DNA of 34,305 nt from Anaerolineales bacterium (GTDB lineage: Bacteria > Chloroflexota > Anaerolineae > Anaerolineales > Villigracilaceae): the NCBI GenBank assembly GCA_030680155.1, contig JAUXWL010000142.1, forward strand, positions 1 to 34,305, written 5' to 3'. Below, piece by piece: positions 1 to 7,036 of this stretch. The first letter of the stretch is position 1. Each line of letters begins with the position of its first letter. The position numbers were made by a program, and so were the translations under genes. The notes beneath the pieces were generated by a model, which saw only the letters and a program-made list of their open reading frames with translations, was not told where the DNA came from and did no database searches.

Positions 1-96
1 AGCGGCAGTCGCTCAAGCCGCCGTCCTCGGCGGCGTTTTGCGAGGGAAACCCTGCGCCGGGGAAAGTGCCCAGAATGGGTACGGCGCAGGGAGCAA
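1..96. ncRNA. Structured repeat, copy 1 (candidate non-coding RNA or cis-element)
   Basis: A GC-rich block that recurs in the same orientation at 34186-34301. Three foldable parts are visible: a 7-bp hairpin (17-23 with 28-34, loop of 4), a 10-bp perfect stem (50-59 with 82-91), and inside its loop a short hairpin GTGCCCA/TGGGTAC (67-73 with 77-83, one G:U, overlapping the outer stem by two bases). The second copy keeps all three: its only substitution (C50 to T) turns a C-G pair into U-G, and its 20-nt insertion lies wholly in the loop of the first hairpin. That pattern is expected of an RNA under structural constraint. I could not assign it to a known riboswitch or RNA family. The element may extend upstream of the window. 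Strand is not certain because stems fold on either strand; the + strand is favoured by the U-G change. Confidence 0.5.
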
Positions 97-165
97 ATTG
101 CCTGACATGTTTTGCGTACACACCGAGAAACAATGCAAGCCTTAACTTTTTGGAAAACGATTACA

Positions 166-672
166 ATGGATCAATCCAACCTGCTCGAAAACCTGATTTC
201 CCTTTTGAATGAGCAAGGGATTCGGTTTTGCGTTATTGGCGGGCAGGCTGTCAATGCTTATGTGGAGCCATTGGTAAGTCTTGATTTGGATCTGGTCGTT
301 GCGGTTGACCAATTGGAGCAGGTGGAAGCGCTCCTTGAGTTGCATTTTGACATAAAGCGCTTTCCACATAGTTTGAATGTCGCAATGTCCGGATCCGATC
401 TCAGGGTACAAATCCAGACGGACGGAAGATACAGTTCATTTGTCGAGCGGGCAGCCATGCAGACGGTGCTTGGCATGGCATTGTCGGTCGCCAGCATCGA
501 AGATGTCTTACAAGGAAAGATTTGGGCCGCCCTGGATCCACAACGAAGGGGGAGTAAACGGCAGAAAGACCTGGCAGACATTTCCCGCCTTATCGAGAAG
601 TATCCCGAATTGCGCCTAAAAGTTCCGCAGGAAATCCGCGCTCGGTTGGTGGACGACTCCACGACCGATTGA
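166..672 (+). CDS. Nucleotidyltransferase-fold protein, AbiEii/MNT-like
   Basis: A 168-residue protein. The stretch GGQAVNAY followed about 14 residues later by DLDLVV has the spacing of the GG..A...D-x-D signature of minimal nucleotidyltransferases, the fold used by AbiEii-type toxins and MNT-type antitoxins that transfer a nucleotide to tRNA or protein. The C-terminal half (KIWAALDPQRRGSKRQKDLADI) resembles the segment of such proteins in which a K and a D complete the active site. I chose ATG 166; an in-frame TTG at 112 would add 18 residues that look unlike the family. No partner gene (AbiEi or HEPN) lies next to it, so it is either an orphan or its partner is upstream of the window. Family placement is from motif reading only; substrate unknown. 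Confidence 0.6.
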   Translation: MDQSNLLENLISLLNEQGIRFCVIGGQAVNAYVEPLVSLDLDLVVAVDQLEQVEALLELHFDIKRFPHSLNVAMSGSDLRVQIQTDGRYSSFVERAAMQTVLGMALSVASIEDVLQGKIWAALDPQRRGSKRQKDLADISRLIEKYPELRLKVPQEIRARLVDDSTTD

Positions 673-1147
673 TTTTTCGCGCAAGGGGGCATTTTCATCC
701 CTTCGACAAGCTTTGCGTCAGGACAGGCCTTCATGCGAAGCGTTCATCCTTTTCCCTCCGTCTTCCGTCTTTTATCCTTCAGCCCTTCGATGAACTCAGG
801 ACAAGCCCTTTCCCCAATTGGAATTGCCCAGCGGACAGACTGAAAGAAAAAGACAACGAGCTTGATTGCTGCGGGGGAGAGTAAAAAGGTTCGTTGTGGT
901 CATAACAGGTTGATCCTTTCGACACGCTTCGCGATGCGGGATGTCGAAAGGGCGGATGCTTGGAATACCACGTGACCCTACTTCACCCTTCATCACTTCG
1001 ACACGGTGAGCGAAGAGCGAACCGTCAGGGCAAGTCTTCAATTCATCATTCCTAATTCCGCCTTCATCCTTCATCCTTTCCCCTCGCACCTTCTCGCGCG
1101 GACCTGAAACTCTGGTGGGCTAAAATGCGTGCGCAGCATCGGCGAAA
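673..1147. repeat. Intergenic cluster of dispersed microrepeats
   Basis: No convincing gene in this stretch. It is packed with repeats: GCGAAGCGTTCATCCTTT at 735-752 recurs at 1939-1956; a CCCTTCGATGAACTCAGGAC-type unit sits near 783; TTTCGACA...TGTCGAAA arms pair at about 917-951; the 34-bp unit at 995-1028 recurs inverted at 20000-20033 with two mismatches; TTCATCCTTCATCC runs lie at about 1064-1080. This looks like accumulated non-coding repeat insertions. Confidence 0.7.
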
Positions 1148-1176
1148 CTGACCACGCTTGATGGATACGGTATAAT
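1148..1176 (+). promoter_or_regulatory. Predicted sigma-70-type promoter of the TumE module
   Basis: CTGACC at 1148-1153 and a perfect TATAAT at 1171-1176 are separated by 17 bp, the optimal spacing. Transcription would start around 1183, about 20 nt before ATG 1203. The -10 is a full consensus match, the -35 matches at 4 of 6 positions. Confidence 0.5.
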
Positions 1177-1202
1177 CGTGCGTATGGAAAGCGAGAAATG
1201 AC

Positions 1203-1538
1203 ATGACCACCCAGGTTGAAGCATTAATCAAACGCAATATCTTTGCATCGGAAGAAGAAGCCCTCCAGGAACTGGTGCGCGATTATGTTCTGCGCCAGAT
1301 GGCTGTTTTACAGGAGGAAGTTTTTCAATTCGAGCGCAAGTACGGGATGAATTTTCAGCAGTTCCACCAATACCTGCATGAACGCTCTGTATTGCTTGAA
1401 AAAAAGGCGCTCCCGTCTGAACAACTCCAAAACCTGAACGCGGCCGTAATGCAGGAGGAGGATGACTGGCTGGATTGGAAAGCCGCCCGCGAACTGCTGG
1501 AAAACTGGCTGGGACTGCGCCAGGAGGTCGGGGCGTGA
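1203..1538 (+). CDS. Hypothetical protein, probable antitoxin partner of TumE-family toxin
   Basis: A 111-residue, acidic, mostly helical protein (ALIKRNIFASEEEALQELVRDYV near the N-terminus). The opening resembles short ribbon-helix-helix-like or UPF0175-like antitoxin heads in which a 'region of unstable helix + EEAL' precedes a long helix, but I do not recognise the family as a whole. It overlaps the next gene by 4 nt (GTGA), has its own promoter just upstream, and that next gene is a TumE-family toxin, so an antitoxin role follows from position and size rather than from sequence identity. The C-terminal part contains WLDWKAARELLENW, a Trp-rich amphipathic helix that could contact the toxin. 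Confidence 0.55.
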   Translation: MTTQVEALIKRNIFASEEEALQELVRDYVLRQMAVLQEEVFQFERKYGMNFQQFHQYLHERSVLLEKKALPSEQLQNLNAAVMQEEDDWLDWKAARELLENWLGLRQEVGA

Positions 1539-1924
1539 CGACTTTACCGGCCATGTTGGGGGCGTTGACAGCCATCCTGCAATCGCATCCCTTGTGTGAA
1601 CAGACAACGATCCTTGAAACCAGGGAATTTTCTCCCGGCCAATTCTACTTCAAGGTACGCGCGGAATTTCCACAGGGGCATAGGTTCCAGGCACGCGTTT
1701 ATTCGAATGCGAGTCACGTGGATTACGCTTACCAACTGTTTAAGGAAGATCGTCCCCTCCTGCGCTGGGACAACAAAGAGGAATTTCGCAGTTTGAAAAC
1801 CTATCCTCACCATCATCATGATGATCAGGGAAATGTCCTCTCCTCTCCGCTCAAAGGTGAGCCGCAGGCAGATATAGCGCTTGTGCTTCGGGAAATCGAA
1901 AAATTCCTGGCTGAAACTAACTGA
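1535..1924 (+). CDS. TumE-family (DUF6516) toxin
   Basis: A 129-residue protein. The core reads F-K-V-R-A-E ... YAYQLF..DRPLLRWDNKEEF ... TYPHHHHDD-GNV ... S ... ALVLREIEKFL, which matches the layout of DUF6516/TumE proteins: a strand with Y.Y.., the RWDN motif, then the (F/Y)PHH.H motif, then a C-terminal helix. TumE proteins are toxins of type II modules; the His-rich motif is thought to be functional. The start is GTG 1535, overlapping the upstream gene's TGA and preceded by CAGGAGGT at 1521-1528, a strong ribosome-binding site; an upstream in-frame start at 1475 would lie deep inside the neighbour. The overlap implies translational coupling with the antitoxin candidate. Confidence 0.7.
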   Translation: MTTLPAMLGALTAILQSHPLCEQTTILETREFSPGQFYFKVRAEFPQGHRFQARVYSNASHVDYAYQLFKEDRPLLRWDNKEEFRSLKTYPHHHHDDQGNVLSSPLKGEPQADIALVLREIEKFLAETN

Positions 1925-1978
1925 TTTTCATCCTTCACGCGAAGCGTTCATCCTTTCCTCTATCCTTCATCCTTTCTC
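1925..1978. repeat. TTCATCC-type microrepeat between genes
   Basis: Four TTCATCC-like units plus GCGAAGCGTTCATCCTTT (1939-1956), the last shared with 735-752. The repeat runs directly into the start codon of the TPR gene at 1979, leaving no recognisable purine-rich ribosome-binding site there. Confidence 0.65.
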
Positions 1979-3208
1979 ATGTCCCATAAAAGCGTCCCTT
2001 CCATGCTGTCTCTTTTGGCTGTTGTAGCCGTGGCCCTGATGGGCCTGTCACCAGCGCGCCAGGCCTGGCAGATCAACGCCTGGTCATTGCAATACAACCG
2101 CCATGCGCTCGACCCGCTTGCGGCGCAATCCACGCTCACAGACCCGCCCGCCGGGCACGCTCGCGCAAAGTTCTGGCAGGCCAAAGCCGCATTGCAGTCC
2201 GGCAATCCGGCCCTGGCCGAGACGCTCATCGCTTCGCAGGCCGCCCAGAGCGACCCACTTGCCATGCGCTTGATGTCAGACGCTCTCGCAGCACAAGGCG
2301 ACTTTGCCGGAGCGCTGGCAATCTGGCAGCAGGCTGGGGATGTTGCTTCGTTGTTGCGGGTTGCCTCGCAGGCGGGACAGGCCGGACGTCTGGAAGATGC
2401 ACTGATGGCATACCAGGCCGCCTGGAGATTGGACAAGGAATCAGGTACCCTGCCGTTGGTGAACTTCCTGCTGGGTAGCAAACCGGATTATGGCATGGCG
2501 GAGAATGTGTTGCGACAATCTCTGGCGGCCCTTCCGAATTCCAGGTCCTGGTTGGCATGGTCCCGCCGTTTGGGCGATGCTCTGCGAGCTCAGAAACGCT
2601 GGGATGAAGCGATAACAGCATATGAAAGCGTAATTATTCAGGCCCCGGATGACTGGGCGGCCCATATCGGCCTCGGATGGGCAAGATATGAACGCGGCGA
2701 TAGCCTGCAGGCGGCGATGAGTGAATTTCAAGGGGCAATCAACGCTCCGAACAGTCAAGGAAACGGACAACTTGCCATTGCCCAGGCGCTGACGCGCGAG
2801 AAACGGTTCGAGGAAGCCGACGCGTGGTTTGCGCAGGCCTTGGCACTCCATCCAGATAATCCGGGGTGGTATGTAGCGCGAGGCAATGCCGCCCGGCAGG
2901 CTGGGAATCTGGCGTTGGCGCTGGCGGTATACCAGGAAGCGTTGACGCGCTTTCCTGATTTCGGATACGCGTATTATGAGATTGCCCAAGCCTACCGATT
3001 GAACGAGCAATCTGCGCAGGCGATTGTTGCCATAGAGCGGGCGTTGGCGCTGATAGCACCGCCCAACGCGGGTTACTATGCCCGCGCAGGGAATATTTAC
3101 GAGTGGGCCGGGGATAAAAACCAGGCCCTGTATGCCTACCGTCAGGCCTTACAGATTGATCCACAGAACGCGGAAGCGCGCAAGGGCGTGGAGAGGTTGG
3201 ACAAATGA
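1979..3208 (+). CDS. Exported or membrane-anchored TPR-repeat protein
   Basis: A 409-residue protein. Residues about 8-24 (MLSLLAVVAVALMGLSP) form a hydrophobic N-terminal segment consistent with a signal anchor. The rest is an array of tetratricopeptide repeats; clear units carry the W..LG.AR...G...A and A...Y..AL...P.....Y...A pattern, for example at about residues 200-235 (ALRAQKRWDEAITAYESVIIQAPDDWAAHIGLG), 270-300, 305-335 and the last full one ending near ALQIDPQNAEARKGVERL. TPR proteins act as scaffolds; here it sits upstream of the polysaccharide block, as TPR proteins often do in EPS loci, but no direct partner is visible. GC-rich codon use contrasts with the more AT-rich genes that follow from 3551. 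Confidence 0.85.
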   Translation: MSHKSVPSMLSLLAVVAVALMGLSPARQAWQINAWSLQYNRHALDPLAAQSTLTDPPAGHARAKFWQAKAALQSGNPALAETLIASQAAQSDPLAMRLMSDALAAQGDFAGALAIWQQAGDVASLLRVASQAGQAGRLEDALMAYQAAWRLDKESGTLPLVNFLLGSKPDYGMAENVLRQSLAALPNSRSWLAWSRRLGDALRAQKRWDEAITAYESVIIQAPDDWAAHIGLGWARYERGDSLQAAMSEFQGAINAPNSQGNGQLAIAQALTREKRFEEADAWFAQALALHPDNPGWYVARGNAARQAGNLALALAVYQEALTRFPDFGYAYYEIAQAYRLNEQSAQAIVAIERALALIAPPNAGYYARAGNIYEWAGDKNQALYAYRQALQIDPQNAEARKGVERLDK

Positions 3209-3550
3209 CCCGATCGAAACCAGTGAACTGCTTTTCAAATTACGCGTCAGGTTGCAATGCTGGAAATGGATAATGCAGTTGTCCATTTTGCCGTCGTTAA
3301 AGAACGCGTTTTTTTAACCAATATTATATCCATAACTGGTCCTTTTGGCTGGATATATACATTCTGCTTCGCACCGTGTGGGTGGTGTTGAGCAGGGATG
3401 GGGCGTATTGATGAAGCGAATACTTTCTAGCAGGTTGTCGGAGCGAAGAAGAAGCGTCTCAATCTGGCAAAGCCTAAAGGCAACTTTTCAGGGTTCTCTG
3501 ACAGCCTGCTAGCCGTGCATCGTTATAGACTGGATCAAGTTGGAGAGAAA
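3209..3550. other. Intergenic region upstream of the first glycan operon
   Basis: No gene. An AT-rich stretch with GTTAAA...TTTAAC arms (about 3296-3318) around AACGCGTT could be a weak terminator for the TPR gene. The right half holds the inverted-repeat element at 3427-3512. A leader or promoter for the operon beginning at 3551 is expected here, but I see no strong -35/-10 pair. Confidence 0.5.
3427..3512. repeat. Short inverted-repeat element (MITE-like or hairpin)
   Basis: CTAGCAGGTTGTCGGAG at 3427-3443 is the reverse complement of CTCTGACAGCCTGCTAG at 3496-3512 apart from two mismatches, both of which would be G:U pairs in RNA. The 86-bp unit has the look of a transposon-derived terminal pair. 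No target duplication is visible at its edges. It ends 38 nt before the start of the aminotransferase gene, so it would also form a long hairpin in that operon's leader. Confidence 0.5.
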
Positions 3551-4711
3551 ATGATAAACCAATTGCGCAATATATCTTTCAATTGGCCTGGCGTTGAAGG
3601 AAACGAACAAGCTTACATGGCTGAAGTGATCGCTCAAGGTCACCTATCAGGCGATGGCCCATTTACCCGCAAATGTCATTCCTTGTTGGAACAAGCGCTT
3701 GGCATCCCCAAAGTTTTGTTGACTACTTCCTGCACCCACGCCCTGGAAATGGCAGCGATACTGTTGGATATCAAGCCGGGAGACGAAGTGATTATTCCGT
3801 CGTTTACCTTCGTCTCCACCATTAATGCATTTGTCTTGCGAGGCGCCAGTCCAGTTTTTTGCGACATCCGTTCCGACACCCTAAATTTAGATGAAACCCT
3901 CCTTGAACAGTTAATCACTCCGCGAACCAGGGTTATCCTGCCTGTTCATTACGCTGGGGTGAGTTGCGAAATGGACACGATTATGGAAATTGCCAGCCAA
4001 TATGGGCTTTCTGTTGTTGAAGATAATGCTCATGGGTTATTTGGTAAATACAAAGGCCGTTATCTCGGTACTATCGGAAATTTGGCAACACAGAGTTTTC
4101 ACGAGACAAAAAATATTTCTTGCGGAGAAGGGGGCGCGCTACTGATCAACGATTCGCGTTATATTGAACGTGCTGAGATCATTCGGGAAAAAGGAACAAA
4201 TCGCAGTCGCTTTTTCCGGGGTCAGGTGGATAAATATACCTGGGTGGATATTGGCTCGAGTTACCTCCCTTCCGATATCCTGGCAGCATTTTTGTATGGA
4301 CAGCTCGAGGTTCACGAGGCAATACAAGCCAAACGCAGGCGTGTATGGGAATACTACGATCACCATCTGAAAGATTGGGCTGAAGAGAATAACGTTCGTT
4401 TGCCGACCATCCCGGAATACTGTGAACAGCCCTATCATATGTTTTATATGCTGCTGCCTTCCCTGGAACATCGTCAGGCCATGATAGCTCATCTAAAACA
4501 ACATGGTATTCAGAGTGTATTCCATTACCTGCCGTTACATCTATCCAATATGGGAGTCACCTTTGGCGGAAAGCCGGGTGACTGTCCAGTGACAGAGAAC
4601 ATCAGCGATTGTCTTTTGCGTCTGCCGTTTTACAACAGCTTGAGCGAAATCGATCAGCAGCAGGTTATTGATGCAATATTGGAATTCGAAGTTATTGAGC
4701 ATCCCCAGTGA
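3551..4711 (+). CDS. wecE: dTDP-4-amino-4,6-dideoxygalactose transaminase (WecE/RffA)
   Basis: A 386-residue PLP enzyme with near-continuous similarity to E. coli WecE: S(G)DGPFTRKC, LLTTSCTHALEMAAILLDI, PGDEVI.PSFTFVST.NAFVLRGA, RVI.PVHYAGV.CEMDTIM, SFHETKN..CGEGGALLIN, REKGTNRS.FFRGQVDKYTW.DIGSSYL. The Schiff-base lysine is K187 in SFHETKN and the pyridine-N aspartate is D158 in VVED. It converts dTDP-4-keto-6-deoxyglucose plus glutamate to dTDP-4-amino-4,6-dideoxygalactose (Fuc4N). ATG 3551 was chosen because GGAGAG (3542-3547) precedes it and it aligns with the family start; a GTG at 3515 would add 12 odd residues. No rmlA/rmlB genes lie in the window, so the substrate must come from elsewhere. 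The formyltransferase at 5997 is a plausible next step. Confidence 0.93.
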   Translation: MINQLRNISFNWPGVEGNEQAYMAEVIAQGHLSGDGPFTRKCHSLLEQALGIPKVLLTTSCTHALEMAAILLDIKPGDEVIIPSFTFVSTINAFVLRGASPVFCDIRSDTLNLDETLLEQLITPRTRVILPVHYAGVSCEMDTIMEIASQYGLSVVEDNAHGLFGKYKGRYLGTIGNLATQSFHETKNISCGEGGALLINDSRYIERAEIIREKGTNRSRFFRGQVDKYTWVDIGSSYLPSDILAAFLYGQLEVHEAIQAKRRRVWEYYDHHLKDWAEENNVRLPTIPEYCEQPYHMFYMLLPSLEHRQAMIAHLKQHGIQSVFHYLPLHLSNMGVTFGGKPGDCPVTENISDCLLRLPFYNSLSEIDQQQVIDAILEFEVIEHPQ

Positions 4712-6000
4712 TTAATGAAACCGAACATACGGCAAAACAGGATGTTACGATATTGAAAAATTGGCCTAGGTTAATTTACCGTGTAGGCCGAAACCAAGCT
4801 AAAAATATTCTGAACCTAATCTCTGGGCGGTCGCTTACAACTCCCTCGCTAGTTTCCGCGACTCTGGACCAAGACGATGTGACCATTGCAAAAAAATGGT
4901 TGAAAGACCGCAGGCAATGGAGAGATCAAAGCATTGTTGCGCAATACGAGAGCGAGTTCGTGCGTTGGAATCAGTCTAAGCATGTATTTGCATTCATGGG
5001 CGGGCGCGTTGCCTTGAGCGCATGTATTTATGCCTTGGGGTTGCAACCCGGTGATGAAGTCATCTTGCCTGGATACACTTGTGTTGTCGTCCCCAATGCC
5101 TTTAATTATGCTGGGATCGATATAGTCTATTGCGATATTGAACTAGACACTTATGGTCTGGACATCACACAACTGGAGAAAAAAATCACACCCAAGACAC
5201 GTGCCATTTTGTTACACCACCTCTATGGCTTGGTTTGTCGGGACTTCGAGGCTATTCTTAATCTAGCAAAGCGATGCGGTCTGAAAGTAATTGAAGATTG
5301 TGCTCATGCTACTGGAGCAGAATACAAGGGGAGAAAAGTCGGTAATTTCGGTGATTGCGCTTTTTATTCCAGTGAACAATCGAAAATATTTAACACTACT
5401 CAGGGAGGCCTTGCAGTAACCAACGACGACGACCTTGCCGCAAAGATCAAGGAGTACTATGATCAAGCTCCCCTGGCTGATGATGTATGGATTGACAAGC
5501 TTCTCCATAATGTGATAATAAACTTTTACCAGTTCAAACACCCAGGGCGTTGGTGGCTTGGTGATTTGACCAGCCTTCGGTATGCGAGTAAATATCAAGT
5601 ATCCACAACACGTGAGGAAGAAGAGGGGAATCGCCCAGAACATTACGGAAGGAGAATGCCCGCCCCAGTTGCGGCGTTGGGACTGAATCAACTTCGGAAG
5701 ATTGACGATTACAACAGGAAAAGAAGAGAAACCGCTAAACTTTGGGACCAATGGTGTCAAAATAACGGTTATACTCCTCCTCTTGTGATACCGAATTCAA
5801 CGCCGGTTTATCTAAGATATCCGATTCTTGTTGAGCCGGAAAAAAAGCAGAACACCTATTGGGCGCTTAAGAACCCTGGTGTAAACATTGGCGTCTGGTT
5901 TGTAAGTCATACCCACCCGGCAATACGAGAGGTTGTGGGATGTCCCAACGCAGATATTGCTGTCAAGCAATGTATTAATTTCCCGGGAGTGATATTGTGA
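4708..6000 (+). CDS. DegT/DnrJ/EryC1/StrS-family aminotransferase, second paralogue
   Basis: A 430-residue sugar-aminotransferase-fold protein. Recognisable blocks: GGRVALSACIYALGLQPGDEVILPGYTCVVVPNAF (about 98-130), TRAILLHHLYGL, LKVIEDCAHATGAEYKGRKVG..GD.AFYSSEQSK and TTQGG. The lysine in SSEQSK (K226) occupies the PLP-lysine position and D197 (VIED) the pyridine-binding position, so it looks catalytically intact. It has about 70 extra N-terminal residues and a long middle segment (YYDQAPL to HYGRRMP) compared with WecE, so it is a different subfamily. Start is GTG 4708 overlapping the WecE stop (GTGA). A second amino sugar, or another amination in the same pathway, is implied; the exact substrate cannot be read from sequence. 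Confidence 0.8.
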   Translation: MINETEHTAKQDVTILKNWPRLIYRVGRNQAKNILNLISGRSLTTPSLVSATLDQDDVTIAKKWLKDRRQWRDQSIVAQYESEFVRWNQSKHVFAFMGGRVALSACIYALGLQPGDEVILPGYTCVVVPNAFNYAGIDIVYCDIELDTYGLDITQLEKKITPKTRAILLHHLYGLVCRDFEAILNLAKRCGLKVIEDCAHATGAEYKGRKVGNFGDCAFYSSEQSKIFNTTQGGLAVTNDDDLAAKIKEYYDQAPLADDVWIDKLLHNVIINFYQFKHPGRWWLGDLTSLRYASKYQVSTTREEEEGNRPEHYGRRMPAPVAALGLNQLRKIDDYNRKRRETAKLWDQWCQNNGYTPPLVIPNSTPVYLRYPILVEPEKKQNTYWALKNPGVNIGVWFVSHTHPAIREVVGCPNADIAVKQCINFPGVIL

Positions 6001-6956
6001 ATATTGGAATAATTGGCGAAGAATTCAACTATATTTCTTATTCTATGTTGTTAAAGTCCCTAGGTTGTGAAGGGATAAATATTATTTGGTTTGTTGACGC
6101 TAGAATATCAAGAAAAAAATGGGAAAAACTATATGGGAAATCTTTTGATTACGGAATTATATTTCGGGCATTAAAATCACTAAGAAATATTTTTATAACG
6201 AATAGTTGTAAAACATTGTGCAGGATTCATGGCATACCTTATATTATTCCCAAGGATTATGATATCAACAATGGTTTACCAGAACAAATGTATGCCCATT
6301 CGGAATCTGACTATATACTAGTGGCAGGCTGCGACCAATTATTAAATGAAAAAGGATTAAAACTAGCAAAGCAAAAAATAATTAATTATCATTATTCCCC
6401 ACTGCCAGCGTATAAGGGAAAATATGTTATGTTTTGGCAATGGTATAATAAAGAGCCTTATATTGGGTATTCTTTTCATGAAATTGATTTAGGAATTGAC
6501 ACAGGCAAAGTTATTTATCAGGGGAAGGTAGAGACCTTTGGCGATGAGACGCTACCGAATACCGCTAAACGAGTGGTGGATATTAGCTCTAAGCATATTT
6601 GTGAAGTATATAATTGTTTGATGAATAGCGAAAGTGTCATGCTGAACGAAGAAATCCAGGCCAGCTATTATCCTAGCAGCATGTATTTAGATTTGATTAC
6701 GATTTCCCCGTCGAAAAAAATACAAGAAGTATTAAATGTTTATCAACAAACTGGTCAAGTTCGATTACAGAATGGGTTGGCGGTCAGGAAAATAGTTTGT
6801 GTTAATGATCGAAGGATATCTCAATGCAAGATTGAAGATATTGGTGTTAGTGTCCCTTTAATGGACGGTCATATTGTGATATGTCCATCAGAACGAATTC
6901 CTTTTGTTTTGTTCAGGTTATTGGTTGGAAGGAAAATGATAGCAGGATTGGAATGA
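5997..6956 (+). CDS. Sugar N-formyltransferase (formyl-THF dependent)
   Basis: A 319-residue protein with the formyltransferase catalytic triad in place: N130 and H132 in NYHYSPLPAYKG (the N-x-H-x-S-x-L-P-x-x-x-G signature of methionyl-tRNA and sugar formyltransferases) and D168 in DLGIDTGKVI. These enzymes move a formyl group from N10-formyl-tetrahydrofolate to a primary amine; in polysaccharide loci the acceptor is usually a dTDP-4-amino-4,6-dideoxyhexose. Two sugar aminotransferases directly upstream (GTGA overlap at 5997) supply a likely acceptor, so a Fuc4NFo- or Qui4NFo-type sugar is the best reading. The gene is clearly more AT-rich than its neighbours and uses AT-ending codons (Ile, Lys, Asn rich), which suggests separate acquisition. 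The C-terminal 110 residues are of uncertain role. Confidence 0.85.
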   Translation: MNIGIIGEEFNYISYSMLLKSLGCEGINIIWFVDARISRKKWEKLYGKSFDYGIIFRALKSLRNIFITNSCKTLCRIHGIPYIIPKDYDINNGLPEQMYAHSESDYILVAGCDQLLNEKGLKLAKQKIINYHYSPLPAYKGKYVMFWQWYNKEPYIGYSFHEIDLGIDTGKVIYQGKVETFGDETLPNTAKRVVDISSKHICEVYNCLMNSESVMLNEEIQASYYPSSMYLDLITISPSKKIQEVLNVYQQTGQVRLQNGLAVRKIVCVNDRRISQCKIEDIGVSVPLMDGHIVICPSERIPFVLFRLLVGRKMIAGLE

Positions 6957-7036
6957 GAACGTTGCATAATTATTAAATTCGCAATAAAACTAACCCCTAT
7001 CCCCAAGAGACTACCAGATATGGTTACTAGAAAATT

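Noticed and set aside
1-96. Assignment of the repeat to the c-di-AMP (ydaO) or cobalamin riboswitch, or RNase P RNA
   Set aside because: Some short similarities exist (for example GGGGAAAGTGCCC-like and GGGAAACCC), but the diagnostic conserved modules of these RNAs are missing after copy 1, and RNase P RNA would be expected once, not twice.
258-734. Opposite-strand open frame over the nucleotidyltransferase gene
   Set aside because: Shadow of the + strand gene; Cys/Arg/Ser-rich, no motif, no ribosome-binding site.
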